A stretch of DNA of 64,000 bases from Sutcliffiella horikoshii DSM 8719 (GTDB taxonomy: Bacteria > Bacillota > Bacilli > Bacillales > Bacillaceae_I): contig LQXN01000061.1 in the NCBI GenBank assembly GCA_001648575.1, positions 124,001-188,000 of the forward strand, read 5' to 3'. Made by a program: the position numbers and the translations under genes. The notes below the pieces were generated by a model. That model ran no database searches. It was not told the origin of the DNA and worked only from the letters and a program-made list of their open reading frames with translations. This document shows, piece by piece, positions 8,962 through 18,057 of the stretch (positions are counted from its first letter, which is position 1; each line of letters opens with the position of its first letter).

Positions 8962-9126
8962 ATGCAAGGCAAAAGACCTGATAATTCCATGACAAAAGGG
9001 ATAACAATTGGTATTTTGATTGGTGTAGTCCTTGGCATGCTGATGGATAACCTAGTATTAGGTTTAGCCCTCGGTACCGCTATTGGATCCGGATTAAGCT
9101 ATTATAAGGATAAAAAGAAAAAATAA
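8962..9126 (+). CDS. Small glycine-zipper-like membrane protein
   Basis: A 54-residue protein from ATG 8962, chosen over the ATG six bases earlier because AAAGGAGG (8946-8953) is only 2 nt from that one and 8 nt from this one. Two short hydrophobic stretches rich in glycine at i and i+4 spacing (TIGILIGVVLGML, LALGTAIGSGL) suggest packed membrane helices. It ends in a strongly basic tail (KDKKKK). No family is assigned and there are no cysteines or catalytic motifs. It probably has its own promoter, since rlmD/yfjO ends 100 bp earlier. Confidence 0.75.
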   Translation: MQGKRPDNSMTKGITIGILIGVVLGMLMDNLVLGLALGTAIGSGLSYYKDKKKK

Positions 9127-9231
9127 TAAAAAAAATTGTGGCAGTCGAAGGGCTTCTACGTATATGTAATACGCTTCAACTAGCAAAGATATTTAAGGAA
9201 ATAGCTTATATTTTTATCAGCACGGAACATG

Positions 9232-9262
9232 GGCAGCTACCTTGTGGGTGGTTGCCTTTTCT
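9232..9262 (+). terminator. Terminator in the 9127-9446 gap
   Basis: GGCAGCTACC (9232-9241) and GGTGGTTGCC (9247-9256) pair across a 5-nt loop with wobble pairs, followed by TTTTCTATTTC. The rest of this 320-bp gap shows no gene that I can support; the 92-codon frame at 9138-9416 runs straight through this hairpin and lacks a ribosome site. Confidence 0.7.
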
Positions 9263-9446
9263 ATTTCTTGAAAATTTTCGGAACCATCTTGCTAGTAATA
9301 TCGTCGTATATATTGTGGGTTATTTTAATAAGGCTCTTTTCTCAAAAATAAGTTATTATTTATTAAAACAGCCTCTAAAAACAAGATGGGCCGTTCTTAT
9401 CAAGGATTATTTATAGTTTAGAGCTCCCCTTGGATATCGGAGTGTG

Positions 9447-10088
9447 ATGAATGTGAGTATTAAAAAGAAATTGCCATATTTATTATTATTGCTAGTTATG
9501 CCTGTATTAGGGATGATTTACACCGTTTTAAACGAGTCTAGGAGTAGGGCGACACAAATTGCTCTGCCTATCGATGACACCATCCCATTTATTCAAGAGT
9601 TTGTTGTGCCATATATTATTTGGTATGCGTTTGTATTTGGCTACCTGGTGTACTTTTGCTTCAAGGATACGCAAGTATATGTAAAAACCCTGATAACGAT
9701 TGTTATTGGTGAATTAATCTGTTTTTTTATCTATTTCTTTTATCAGACTACTGTCCCAAGACCGACTATTGAAGGAAGCGGAGTGTTCGTAATGTTGGTA
9801 AAGTACATTTACGCTCACGACCGTCCTGTAAATTGTTTTCCAAGCATTCATGTACTGACAACTTACGCGATTATGCTCGCTAGCTTTCATATAAAAAATA
9901 TACATCGAATGAATAAGTACTTTATTCATGTCATGGGAAGTCTTATTATCCTGTCCACCTTATTCATCAAGCAACATGTGATCCTGGACATGATTGCATC
10001 GATGTTTCTAGTCGCATTTATTTATGGAAGTGTATTTGAGGTTTATCGAATACGTGTTGCAGCAAAACGAAAGGCTGGCGTACATTAA
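9447..10088 (+). CDS. PAP2-superfamily membrane phosphatase
   Basis: An integral membrane protein of about 213 residues with five to six hydrophobic segments. The PAP2 (phosphatidic acid phosphatase type 2) signature is present: VPRP at about residue 110, CFPSIHVLTTY around residue 130 (motif with the catalytic His), and KQHVILDMI around 175 (third motif with His and Asp). Such enzymes dephosphorylate undecaprenyl pyrophosphate or phospholipids at the outer membrane face, but the substrate is not predictable here. Starts at GTG 9444 and ATG 9447 are both possible behind a weak GGAG; I chose the ATG. The gene stands alone. Confidence 0.85.
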   Translation: MNVSIKKKLPYLLLLLVMPVLGMIYTVLNESRSRATQIALPIDDTIPFIQEFVVPYIIWYAFVFGYLVYFCFKDTQVYVKTLITIVIGELICFFIYFFYQTTVPRPTIEGSGVFVMLVKYIYAHDRPVNCFPSIHVLTTYAIMLASFHIKNIHRMNKYFIHVMGSLIILSTLFIKQHVILDMIASMFLVAFIYGSVFEVYRIRVAAKRKAGVH

Positions 10089-10142
10089 TTAGATAGATTT
10101 AGAGTTTTATAAGATTAGAAAATGTAATAAAAGAAGGTGCTC

Positions 10143-10982
10143 ATGATGGATCTATTGGAATTGTACTACAAGAGATATACTAATGAAGTTCAAGCTGAGG
10201 ATTATGTTGAATGGGCAAATCATTGCTTGTACTTGGATGACCTGGAAATCAAGAAGTTAGCCAGCATGGGCATGGAAGATACTTTAAACATATTTGAAAT
10301 AGAAAAAATGTTTGCTGATGCGATGATCAGTATCCAGAGAAAAGCACCTTCAAAAGAAGAATGCCTGGAGTATCATCTGAAAGGATTACATTCACAGTTG
10401 TTACTGGCAAATGAGCATGCTATTTCAATTGTGCACGAGATCTATCATTGTGCCATCGAACATGAATTATTCGAAGTACAGATTAATTGGCAGGAAATAA
10501 GTGATGCAATAGATGATTTTCAGTATGGGGATAATTTAAATGAGTATACTTTGGATCAGATGAATGAAATGATCATTACACATGCACGCAGGATGTGGCA
10601 TACAAAATTGGGCAAAATTAATTTCAAGGAATTCATAGGGCAGAAGGTTACTGCCATTGATTCAGATGTTCATTTCATCATACAATTTGAAAAAGGCTCA
10701 TTAATCATTGAATGTCCTTGGAGAATTCGGGATAAAGATGGTATATTGTTGGGAGAATCAGATATAAAATCCAACCAAAGGGAATGGAAAACGGTCAAAG
10801 AGTTATTGATCGGTAAAACCATTCAGGATATTCAGTTACTTGAACAAAGCCCCCTTCTTATCGTACAATGTGACAATATTTTTATAGATGTTTTTCATGC
10901 AAGTTCCTTCTTTGACGGTTGGACATTAACAGACGAAAAAGATTTCTATATATTTTCCATGCATGGTGGAAATATTGCATGA
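10143..10982 (+). CDS. Uncharacterised two-part soluble protein with a DUF6188-like C terminus
   Basis: About 279 residues, soluble and acidic, from ATG 10143 behind AGAAGG; ATG 10146 is equally possible. The N-terminal part (about 1-165) is all-helical. The C-terminal part (about 170-279) alternates short strands of the form GQKVTAIDSDVHFIIQFEKG...IIECPWRIRD, which reminds me of DUF6188 proteins, but I could not confirm this. There are no catalytic motifs or membrane segments. It lies alone between the PAP2 gene and the DUF1456 gene. DUF6188-like proteins sometimes act as immunity partners in contact-toxin systems, but I see no toxin gene nearby, so that role is not claimed. Confidence 0.65.
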   Translation: MMDLLELYYKRYTNEVQAEDYVEWANHCLYLDDLEIKKLASMGMEDTLNIFEIEKMFADAMISIQRKAPSKEECLEYHLKGLHSQLLLANEHAISIVHEIYHCAIEHELFEVQINWQEISDAIDDFQYGDNLNEYTLDQMNEMIITHARRMWHTKLGKINFKEFIGQKVTAIDSDVHFIIQFEKGSLIIECPWRIRDKDGILLGESDIKSNQREWKTVKELLIGKTIQDIQLLEQSPLLIVQCDNIFIDVFHASSFFDGWTLTDEKDFYIFSMHGGNIA

Positions 10983-11008
10983 TTCAATGACTGATTACTA
11001 TTAACGGG

Positions 11009-11072
11009 TTATCCACAACTTGCAAACAGGTCCTCCAAAATCAGTTTATAATCAATACACATCTTATCAACA
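11009..11072 (+). promoter_or_regulatory. Two DnaA-box-like sites
   Basis: TTATCCACA (11009-11017) is a perfect match to the DnaA consensus, and TTATCAACA (11064-11072) matches eight of nine, in the same orientation and 55 bp apart, in the short intergenic region before the DUF1456 gene. Function is inferred only from the motif; single boxes occur by chance. Confidence 0.4.
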
Positions 11073-11120
11073 GGTTGTTAACGGAGAGCAGGAAACTGTG
11101 AATCAAAAAGGAGTATACAA

Positions 11121-11642
11121 ATGACAAACAATGATATTCTAATCAGATTAAGGTACGCACTGGACATTAAAGACAACGATATGGTCGAGATTTTCAAACT
11201 CGGTGATGTTAACGTAACAAAAGAAGAAGTACAAATGATGCTCACTAAACAGGTGGACAGCTATGATTATGAAACAGAAGAAGAGTATGAGCAGGCACTG
11301 GAGGAGGAAGAGATCCTTCCCATCAATAACAATAAGCTCGAATCATTCTTGAACGGATTGATTATTTTTGAAAGGGGCAGACAGGAACCGAAACCTGGAC
11401 AACCTGCAAAGCCGCCGTTTTCCAATGAGCCTGCAAATAACATCCTTTTGAAGAAAGTGAAAATTGCGCTTGCGTTGACCACGGATGATATCATCGACAT
11501 AATTGGGGATGCTGGGGTTACTATAACTAAAGGGGAACTTGGTGCTTTCTTGCGGAAGAAAGGACATAAAAACTATAAGGTGTGCATGGATAAGTACGCC
11601 AGGAATTTCTTAAAAGGTTTGGCGATAAAGTATCGCGACTGA
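11121..11642 (+). CDS. yehS: DUF1456 family protein, YehS-like
   Basis: A protein of 173 residues made of two related halves, each beginning with an ILxRLRYAL/ILLKKVKIAL pattern, then a D(D)IIxIxxxxxV(T)xxE(L)xxxL(T)K(K) helix pair. This is the internal duplication typical of DUF1456 (YehS) proteins. They are small cytoplasmic proteins of unknown function. An acidic insert (about residues 50-63) separates the halves. The start ATG follows AAAAAGGAG at a good distance. The gene ends in a strong bidirectional terminator shared with the convergent xylosidase gene. Confidence 0.85.
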   Translation: MTNNDILIRLRYALDIKDNDMVEIFKLGDVNVTKEEVQMMLTKQVDSYDYETEEEYEQALEEEEILPINNNKLESFLNGLIIFERGRQEPKPGQPAKPPFSNEPANNILLKKVKIALALTTDDIIDIIGDAGVTITKGELGAFLRKKGHKNYKVCMDKYARNFLKGLAIKYRD

Positions 11643-11650
11643 ACAGATTA

Positions 11651-11690
11651 AAAACACATGACGCCTTTAAGAGGTGCCATGTGTTTTTTA
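11651..11690. terminator. Bidirectional terminator, DUF1456 gene / xylosidase gene
   Basis: AAAACACATG (11651-11660) pairs with CATGTGTTTT (11678-11687), with an inner CCT/AGG pair. T-rich sequence follows on both strands, so it serves both converging genes. Confidence 0.85.
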
Positions 11691-11692
11691 GT

Positions 11693-13297
11693 TTAAGCTT
11701 TTTCCTTATAAATGAAATAATCAAAATCTGCATGAAGTTTTTGTCCGGAAGTGTCTTGGCATTGCATGCCCACAAATGCACCTGTGAAGAAGCCGCCTCC
11801 ATTAATGTAATCATCGGATAGTTTATAAGAATGGAGCTTTTGTGGGATTGCAGTCCACCTGTCTCCGTCAAACGAATATGAATACCTGTATGTGGCAGTA
11901 TCCACGTCCACTCGTAAATAAACATCATTCACATCCGTTGGGATCGCTATTTTTTCTTCCAGAGGTTGAGTGAAGATGAAATTATCACAAATCGTAAGCT
12001 CTAGTATTCTTCCTTTGTCTTCATCCCAAGTAATCTGTAAGGCTGTCCAGTTTTGAGTATTGTAATAGTTTACAAGACCGGCAGCTTGTTGGAATGTAAC
12101 CGGGTTAAAAGAAACCTTGGTTTCGGCTGTGAAATTAAAATGTTGCCAGCGCCGTGCAATATGGGCTTGTGTGAATTTGGATGATAGGGATTCGCGGCCG
12201 TAAAGACGCAAATGCCCAGGATTGTCATTTAATGAAACGACATCTTCCCCTAATGGGATCCTTAAGGATTGAAAGTGTTTATTCAAGGAGTTTGAATCAA
12301 AGTCATCTTTTTCCTCATAATCATTCTCAAAAGGATTTTCCTTAAGATTTGGTCCTTCAATTTCGAGGGAAGGTTGGTTTCCGCCGACAACATATGGCCA
12401 GTCATTCTCCCAATCTAATCGCTGAATGGCTGTTTCCCTACCAAGCGGGCAATAGCCACGTGGGTCAAGTAATGCTTGTCCTTCCTGAGGCAACGGTCTT
12501 CCTGTCAGGTGAACCAAGAACCATTCGTCCGTGTGTGTGTGCACAATGGAAGCATGCCCCGCTTTTTGCAGTGGATTTCTTGGATAAGGAAAGGACGTAA
12601 TCAAAGGATTGCCAGGATGAACTTCATATGGTCCCCATAGGTTTTTGGACCTGGCGATTGTTGCTTGATGGTCATATTTCGTACCACCTTCTGCCGTCAA
12701 TAGATAATAATATCCGTTTATCTTATATAAATGTGGAGCTTCGGTTAACTTTATATCCGTTCCTTTGAAAATTATCTCTTTCTTTCCTGTTAATCTTTTT
12801 AATTCAGGGTTGTATTCTTGCATGACGATTCCGTAAAAATTGTGGTGGCCTACCCGGTGATCCCAAAGCATGTTGACAAGGTATTTCTTACCGTCCTCAT
12901 CATGAAAAAGGGAAGGATCAAATCCTGAACTATTCAAATGGATTGGCTCAGACCATTCCCCATCGATGGTATCACATGTAACGAGGTAGTTATGGCTGTC
13001 TTTCCATTGCCCTTCCACTACCTTAACGTCTGTATATATCAACCAAAATTTATTGTCTGAATATGACAATGCAGGTGCCCAAATACCTCCAGAGTCAGGG
13101 TTGCCCATCATATTCAATTGGCTGAGACGGTTGAGCGGCCTTGATGCCAAGCGCCAATTTTTCAGGTCTTTTGAATGATAGATTCCTACCCCTGGAAACC
13201 ATTCAAATGTTGAAACTGCAATAAAGTAGTCTTCTCTTGCCCGACAAATACTAGGATCTGGATTGAAACCTGTAAGAATTGGATTTTGAATTAACAT
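11693..13297 (-). CDS. xynB: GH43 beta-xylosidase, cytoplasmic
   Basis: A glycoside hydrolase family 43 enzyme of about 534 residues that releases xylose from xylo-oligosaccharides. The five-bladed propeller carries the expected residues: the general base Asp in GFNPDPSI near the N terminus, the pKa-tuning Asp in SGFDPSLF, and the acid Glu in LTEAPHLY. The last 200 residues form the beta-sandwich domain usual for the xylan 1,4-beta-xylosidase subgroup. There is no signal peptide, so it should act on imported oligosaccharides. I use the ATG ending at 13297, which begins [10 protein letters not shown] behind AAAGGGGA; the upstream frame extension lacks a ribosome site and overlaps xylR. It follows xylR on the same strand by 52 bp, probably one transcript from the XylR-controlled promoter. 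Confidence 0.92.
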   Translation of the reverse strand: MLIQNPILTGFNPDPSICRAREDYFIAVSTFEWFPGVGIYHSKDLKNWRLASRPLNRLSQLNMMGNPDSGGIWAPALSYSDNKFWLIYTDVKVVEGQWKDSHNYLVTCDTIDGEWSEPIHLNSSGFDPSLFHDEDGKKYLVNMLWDHRVGHHNFYGIVMQEYNPELKRLTGKKEIIFKGTDIKLTEAPHLYKINGYYYLLTAEGGTKYDHQATIARSKNLWGPYEVHPGNPLITSFPYPRNPLQKAGHASIVHTHTDEWFLVHLTGRPLPQEGQALLDPRGYCPLGRETAIQRLDWENDWPYVVGGNQPSLEIEGPNLKENPFENDYEEKDDFDSNSLNKHFQSLRIPLGEDVVSLNDNPGHLRLYGRESLSSKFTQAHIARRWQHFNFTAETKVSFNPVTFQQAAGLVNYYNTQNWTALQITWDEDKGRILELTICDNFIFTQPLEEKIAIPTDVNDVYLRVDVDTATYRYSYSFDGDRWTAIPQKLHSYKLSDDYINGGGFFTGAFVGMQCQDTSGQKLHADFDYFIYKEKA

Positions 13298-13349
13298 TTT
13301 TGATTCATCCCCTTTGCATTTTTTGGTGAGAAGGACAGAAAATTGTCCA

Positions 13350-14534
13350 TTAAGCATCTTGGATATCAATAGTTAGGAAATTCTCACTTGCATAAGCGGC
13401 AACCCCTAATGCAGTGGAGTGAGTCGACAATTTTGAAAAATTTATGCTTAAATCTCTTTGATGAGTGAAGAGTGTTTTATCTTGTGCCTCTCGTATAGAG
13501 TCTTCCAGCCATTTAGAAGAAGATGCTAACCGATTTCCGATTATCACTTGCTCCGGGTTAAAGATATTGATGATGTTCTTGATGCCGATCCCTAAATACT
13601 TTCCAATGGAATCAAATATGTGAATGACATCTTTTTCTCCGTTCTCAGCTTGCCTCATCAATGATTCAAGAGACAATTCCTGCCCATCTTCAGGAAGGAT
13701 GTTTTCTTGCTGGGCTTTCTTTACCAAAGCTTTTTCAGAAGCATACAATTCCCAACAGCCTTGGTTACCACAACTGCATTTTGGTCCTTCCACCTCAATC
13801 GTCATATGACCAAGCTCGCCTGAAAATCCATTGTTTCCTTTATAAAGCTGACCGTTCAGGATGAGGCCGACTCCAATACCGATGCCAACACTGACGTAAA
13901 TAAGGTTCTCTGAATTTTTTCCAACTCCGAACTTCTTCTCTCCGTATGCCCCGGCATTTGCTTCGTTTTCAATTAAAACTGGAACGTTATATCGCTCTTC
14001 CATCAAATTTTTCAAGGTGACATTTTTCCAATTCAAATTTGGAGCAAGAAGAATTTCGCCATCTGTGTTTACTGTGCCGGGAACACCGATCCCTATCCCG
14101 ACAATTCCATAATGACTTGATGGCATAGAAGAGATGAGTGAATCCACAATGCGAAATAATTCCATTTTTATCTGTTCAAATGATAGATCATTAAACCGAA
14201 TAATTGTTTCATTGCAGATATTCCCACTGAGATCTGTCAAAATCCCCAGGATATAATTTACCCCGATATCAACGCCAATTGTGTAACCAGCTACCTCATT
14301 GAACAACAGCATAACGGGTCTTCTCCCGCCACTTGACACTCCTGGTCCTGATTCAGTTATTAAGTTTTCTTTCAGCAATTCGTTTACTTGAGAGGAGACA
14401 GTTCCTTTATTAAGTCCGGTCTTATTGGCGATGTCAGCCCTGGAAATAGGGGTGAACTCCTTAATGGTCTGCAAAACAAGGGATTTATTTCCCTTTCGGA
14501 CTACTTGCTGATTAAAAGTATGTAACATTTTCAT
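13350..14534 (-). CDS. xylR: Xylose repressor XylR, ROK family
   Basis: A 394-residue ROK regulator. A winged helix-turn-helix lies at about residues 20-75 ([18 protein letters not shown]). It is followed by the ROK sugar-kinase-like fold with [15 protein letters not shown] and the zinc-binding signature [14 protein letters not shown]. XylR binds paired half-sites and lets go when xylose is bound. The start ATG at 14534 follows GGAG with 8-nt spacing. It is divergent from the sugar-binding lipoprotein gene; the XylR-like palindrome at 14601-14619 overlaps the -35 regions of both directions, so autoregulation is likely. The ROK family also contains NagC-type regulators, but the context of xylA and xylB makes XylR secure. 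Confidence 0.93.
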   Translation of the reverse strand: MKMLHTFNQQVVRKGNKSLVLQTIKEFTPISRADIANKTGLNKGTVSSQVNELLKENLITESGPGVSSGGRRPVMLLFNEVAGYTIGVDIGVNYILGILTDLSGNICNETIIRFNDLSFEQIKMELFRIVDSLISSMPSSHYGIVGIGIGVPGTVNTDGEILLAPNLNWKNVTLKNLMEERYNVPVLIENEANAGAYGEKKFGVGKNSENLIYVSVGIGIGVGLILNGQLYKGNNGFSGELGHMTIEVEGPKCSCGNQGCWELYASEKALVKKAQQENILPEDGQELSLESLMRQAENGEKDVIHIFDSIGKYLGIGIKNIINIFNPEQVIIGNRLASSSKWLEDSIREAQDKTLFTHQRDLSINFSKLSTHSTALGVAAYASENFLTIDIQDA

Positions 14535-14588
14535 CGATTAACTCCATTCCATATTCTGTTTTTTCTAAGTGTACCATTATATGTTTCT

Positions 14589-14639
14589 ATTATAAACTTA
14601 GTTTATCCACTAGACAAACATTCTTTTCGGTGATAATCT
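14589..14639. promoter_or_regulatory. Divergent promoters with XylR operator
   Basis: The palindrome GTTTATCCACTAGACAAAC sits at 14601-14619. Minus strand: -35 TTGTCT (14612-14617), 17-bp spacer, -10 TATAAT (14589-14594), driving xylR-xynB. Plus strand: -35 TAGACA (14611-14616), 17-bp spacer, a weaker -10 TAATCT (14634-14639), driving the ABC binding-protein operon. The plus geometry matches that at xylA. Confidence 0.75.
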
Positions 14640-14689
14640 AAATTTAGTAACAATCTGTTTCAAAAATTAGAATATTGGGGGTATTTAGT

Positions 14690-15991
14690 TTGAGAAAAAG
14701 GAAAGCGGTTACATTATTTTCTGCGGTTTTTCTCTCGCTGCTGGTATTATTGGCTGGTTGCTCAGGTTCTGGGGAGAATGCGTCGGGATCCGGGGATGGG
14801 AAAACGATTGAGTTCATGCATTTATGGCCAGAAGGAAGTTCAAAGCAGCATCATAAAATTGTAAGCGAAATCATTAAAGACTTTGAGGATGAAAATCCGG
14901 GTGTGAAAATTGATTTGGAAGTATTAAGTAATGAACAGTATAAGGATAAATTAAAGGTATTATCCACGTCCAATCAATTGCCGGATGTCGGGATGACATG
15001 GGCAGCCGGTTTCCTGGAGCCATATGTTAACGGCGAAAAATTTTCCGTTTTGGATGATCTGCTTGAAGGTGATTTAAAGGATAGTTTTGTATCCGGTACT
15101 GCAGAAGCATATGCTTTGAATGATAATACTTATGGTTTGCCACTTGAATTAAACATCGCAACTGTATTCTATAATAAAGCCATTTTTGATCAATACGGTC
15201 TAGAGGCTCCAACAACATATGATGAATTTAAAAACATCATCACTACATTGAATGATAACGGAGTGGCACCAATCGCTCTTGGAAATAAGGACAGATGGAC
15301 GGGTTCTTTATGGTATATGTATATGGCGGATAGAATTGGAGGAGGAGATGTACTGACGAGCGCGATTAATCGATCAGGCTCCTTTGAAGACCCTGCTTTA
15401 GTCTCCGCAGCGGAAGAAATTCAAAATCTGGTCGACATGGAAGCATTCGTAAGGGGCTTCAATGGATTATCAGATGAAGAAGCAAAGAGTATGTTTATGG
15501 GTGAACAGGCAGCTATGTATCTGATGGGTTCATGGGATCTTCCAAACTATACGACTAACGAAGATGTCCCACAAGAATTTAGGGACTCCATAGGATATTT
15601 CAGTTTCCCGACAATAGATGGAAATGGGGATCTCAACAGCCATGTTGGTGGACCTGGGGTTGGCTTGTTTGTTGCTGAGGATTCCGATGTGAAAGATGAA
15701 GCAAAGAAATTTGTATCCTTCTTTATCCAGCAATGGGGTGAGAAGGCTGTAACAGGTGCTGGCGTAATCCCTGCCACGAAAGTGGATGCAGATTCGTTAG
15801 ACCTTCCTGATATGTATATCGATGTATTGAATGACCTTAGTGAAGCTAGCAATATCACATTATTTGCAGATGTTCAAATGAGTGCAGGTGTGGCACAAGT
15901 TCATTTGGATCTAATTCAGTCACTCTTTGGAAATGGTGTGACTCCAGCTGATTTTGCCAAAGAACTTGAAGAGGCTTTATCTAAAGAGTAA
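14690..15991 (+). CDS. Extracellular sugar-binding lipoprotein of an ABC importer (xylo-oligosaccharide type)
   Basis: A family 1 solute-binding protein of 433 residues. A lipoprotein signal with lipobox LLAGC anchors it by a diacylated Cys near residue 23. The mature part has the two-lobe pattern of MalE/UgpB-type proteins, including the YGLPLELN and FMGEQAAMYLMGSWD motifs. The start is TTG 14690 behind GGGGG at 14677-14681; the upstream TTG at 14675 overlaps that ribosome site. It heads an operon with two permease genes and lies opposite xylR under an XylR-like operator, so the ligand is probably xylobiose or longer xylo-oligosaccharides; this is inferred from context. A stem-loop follows before the permease genes. 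Confidence 0.88.
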   Translation: MRKRKAVTLFSAVFLSLLVLLAGCSGSGENASGSGDGKTIEFMHLWPEGSSKQHHKIVSEIIKDFEDENPGVKIDLEVLSNEQYKDKLKVLSTSNQLPDVGMTWAAGFLEPYVNGEKFSVLDDLLEGDLKDSFVSGTAEAYALNDNTYGLPLELNIATVFYNKAIFDQYGLEAPTTYDEFKNIITTLNDNGVAPIALGNKDRWTGSLWYMYMADRIGGGDVLTSAINRSGSFEDPALVSAAEEIQNLVDMEAFVRGFNGLSDEEAKSMFMGEQAAMYLMGSWDLPNYTTNEDVPQEFRDSIGYFSFPTIDGNGDLNSHVGGPGVGLFVAEDSDVKDEAKKFVSFFIQQWGEKAVTGAGVIPATKVDADSLDLPDMYIDVLNDLSEASNITLFADVQMSAGVAQVHLDLIQSLFGNGVTPADFAKELEEALSKE

Positions 15992-16027
15992 ACATGTAAT
16001 TGGTTTGGAACGATTAATTATGATGGA

Positions 16028-16066
16028 AGAAAAGGACTTCCTTTTTTCTGGAAGGTCCTTTTCTAT
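16028..16066 (+). terminator. Intercistronic stem-loop between binding-protein and permease genes
   Basis: AAAAGGACTTCC (16030-16041) pairs with GGAAGGTCCTTTT (16050-16062), one bulge, then TTCTATT. Such leaky terminators or mRNA-protecting stems after a binding-protein gene let that protein be made in excess over the permeases. It also argues that the permease starts after this hairpin, not at the long upstream open frame. Confidence 0.7.
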
Positions 16067-16091
16067 TCCTGAGAATATGGGGTTGGATGTA

Positions 16092-16970
16092 ATGAATAAA
16101 GTAATGTCTAACAAATGGATAATAGCCTTATATGTTCTCCCTGCACTTATACTGATCGGGATACTGATTTTCATTCCGCTTATTTTGACCGGCTATTATG
16201 GTCTGATGAAGTGGGATGGAATCGGATCAATGGAATTTATCGGGCTTCAAAACTATGTGACAGCCTTACAGGATAAAAAGTTTTGGGATAGTGCCCTTCA
16301 TTCTTTTTTACTTGCTGTTTTTTCCACCTTAAGCCTTATTATTTATCTGGCAATCTCATTAATTTTAGCATCCAAAATTAAAGGGGCAGACCTATTAAGG
16401 AAAATCTATTTAATACCTATGCTGCTCTCTTCTGTAGCAATTGCTCAGCTGTGGGTGAAAATATACAACCCTTCCAACGGGATGTTAAACAGTTTGCTGA
16501 TGGCAATTGGAGTAAATAATCCCCCTGCATGGCTTGCCGAGCCTTCCCTTGTTCTATACGCGATATTCATCCCGATACTTTGGCAATATGCCGGATTCTA
16601 CATTCTTATTTATTATGCAGCTCTAAAGAACATTCCAGAATCCATCATCGAGGCGGCCAAGATAGACGGTGCATCTCCCATTCAGATTGCTTATAAGATA
16701 AAGCTTCCATTAATTATGGGTGTTGTGAAGGTAACCATTGTTCTTGCTGTTGTCGGTTCATTAAAATATTTTGACTTGATCTATGTAATGACAGGGGGAG
16801 GGCCAAATGGGGCAAGTGAAGTTATGGCTTCGTATATGTATAAATTAGCCTTTTCCACCAACAACTTCGGTTATGGAAGTGCCATTGGTTTCCTGCTATT
16901 GATCATCACTTTAATCGTGACGTTGATTATTAGAAAAGCAACAGCTACTAAAGAAGAAATTCAGTACTAA
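16092..16970 (+). CDS. ABC sugar permease, MalF/UgpA type
   Basis: An inner-membrane permease of about 292 residues with six predicted helices and the ABC-coupling EAA loop (EAAKIDGASPIQIAYKIKLP) near residue 200. I use the ATG at 16092, which gives the usual family N terminus (cytoplasmic basic start, then TM1 with LPALILIGILIF). The longer frame back to 15954 overlaps the binding-protein gene and runs through the stem-loop. It pairs with the next gene as a heterodimer. No ATPase gene is present in the cluster, so a shared MsmX-like ATPase elsewhere probably powers it, as known for several Bacillus sugar importers. Confidence 0.88.
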   Translation: MNKVMSNKWIIALYVLPALILIGILIFIPLILTGYYGLMKWDGIGSMEFIGLQNYVTALQDKKFWDSALHSFLLAVFSTLSLIIYLAISLILASKIKGADLLRKIYLIPMLLSSVAIAQLWVKIYNPSNGMLNSLLMAIGVNNPPAWLAEPSLVLYAIFIPILWQYAGFYILIYYAALKNIPESIIEAAKIDGASPIQIAYKIKLPLIMGVVKVTIVLAVVGSLKYFDLIYVMTGGGPNGASEVMASYMYKLAFSTNNFGYGSAIGFLLLIITLIVTLIIRKATATKEEIQY

Positions 16971-16985
16971 AAGGAGTGCTTTGAG

Positions 16986-17807
16986 TTGGGACGCATAGGA
17001 TATTTTTTACTATATGTATGTCTGGCAGCAGTCGCAATATTTCAGGTCTTTCCCATAGTCTGGTTATTTTTGTTTTCCCTGAAAAATAACCAGGAGATTT
17101 TTTCAAAATCGCCTTTCGCCCTGCCTACAGAGTTCAGATGGGAAAACTATTTAAAGGTGTGGGAAGGCGGTATAGGCATCTATTTCTGGAACAGTATCTG
17201 GATAACTGGAGTGGCTATCATCTTGACCGTAATATTAGCAAGTATGGCTACATTTGTTATTACAAGGATGCAGTGGAAGTGGAGTAAATTAGTATTGGGA
17301 CTTTTCATGATCGGTTTAATGATCCCCATCCACTCAGCCATCATCCCTTTATTCAGTATGTTCCTGAATGTCAATCTAATCGATAACCCATGGTCAATTG
17401 TTATCACATATACCGCATATAACCTGCCAATAACCATGATGATTTTGTTGGGCTTTTATTATACGCTTCCAAGAGAGATAGAAGAAGCGGCAATCATTGA
17501 TGGATGCTCTGTTCATAGGATGTTCTTCAGGATTATTCTACCTATGACCATCCCTGTCATGTCGACGACTGTCATCATCAATATGATTTATAACTGGAAT
17601 GAATTTGTGTTCGTGAATACCTTCATCAGTTCAGACAAATATAAAACGCTCACAGTTGGAATCCAGAATTTCATCGGTCAGTATATGACGGATTGGGGGG
17701 CAATAGGTGCCACTTTAATCATAAGTGTCTTACCGATTCTTCTTGCTTTTCTATTTTTCAGCAATAAGGTGGTCGAAGGGATTTCTTCGAGTGCAGTAAA
17801 AGGGTAA
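16986..17807 (+). CDS. ABC sugar permease, MalG/UgpE type
   Basis: The partner permease, 273 residues, six helices, with the EAA motif EEAAIIDGCSVHRMFFRIILP around residue 168. It starts at TTG 16986 behind AAAGGAGTG (16970-16978), 15 bp after the stop of the first permease. The operon ends here: the hairpin at 17827 follows and an inserted repeat element lies beyond it. Confidence 0.88.
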   Translation: MGRIGYFLLYVCLAAVAIFQVFPIVWLFLFSLKNNQEIFSKSPFALPTEFRWENYLKVWEGGIGIYFWNSIWITGVAIILTVILASMATFVITRMQWKWSKLVLGLFMIGLMIPIHSAIIPLFSMFLNVNLIDNPWSIVITYTAYNLPITMMILLGFYYTLPREIEEAAIIDGCSVHRMFFRIILPMTIPVMSTTVIINMIYNWNEFVFVNTFISSDKYKTLTVGIQNFIGQYMTDWGAIGATLIISVLPILLAFLFFSNKVVEGISSSAVKG

Positions 17808-17826
17808 TATTCGATAAAATAAAGAA

Positions 17827-17847
17827 ACCTTCCAACTAGGAAGGTGT
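17827..17847. terminator. First copy of a duplicated terminator hairpin
   Basis: ACCTTCC (17827-17833), 5-nt loop, GGAAGGT (17839-17845). The 21-bp stretch is repeated exactly at 18060-18080 on the other side of element copy B. On the minus strand T-rich sequence (TTTCTTTATTTT) follows this copy, so it can end minus-strand transcription. Confidence 0.75.
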
Positions 17848-18057
17848 CAGTGTGTAGACAAAGCTTAAAATAATGAAATTCCCTAGTTGATCGCAGTGGA
17901 AGGAACGAAGACTCCCGCGGGAGGAAGGGACATGTAAGACCCCGCAGGCATAGCCGAGGAGGCTTACGGACCGCCCGCAGGAAAGCGTAGCTCCTGCAAC
18001 GGAGATCAACTGTTCCAACCAATAACCTTATCTGCTAGATAGTTTGTCAACAGTCTG
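17848..18057 (+). repeat. Dispersed terminator-associated element, copy B
   Basis: A 210-bp non-coding element starting CAGTGTGTAGACAAAG and ending TTTGTCAACAGTCTG, so its ends are imperfect inverted repeats (12 of 15). Inner features are GTTGATC (17886-17892) facing GATCAAC (18004-18010), the perfect palindrome CTCCCGCGGGAG (17912-17923), and a GCAGGAAAGC...CTCCTGC hairpin near the right end. Exact 21-bp copies of the terminator hairpin lie on both sides, like a target-site duplication. It sits between two convergent genes (permease and YesL-like). Confidence 0.88.

Noticed and set aside
9138-9416. 92-codon frame after the glycine-zipper protein gene
   Set aside because: It runs through a terminator hairpin and has no ribosome site.
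17848-18057. Insertion sequence with transposase at the repeat copies
   Set aside because: No frame of useful length lies in any copy; if mobile, the element depends on a transposase encoded elsewhere.
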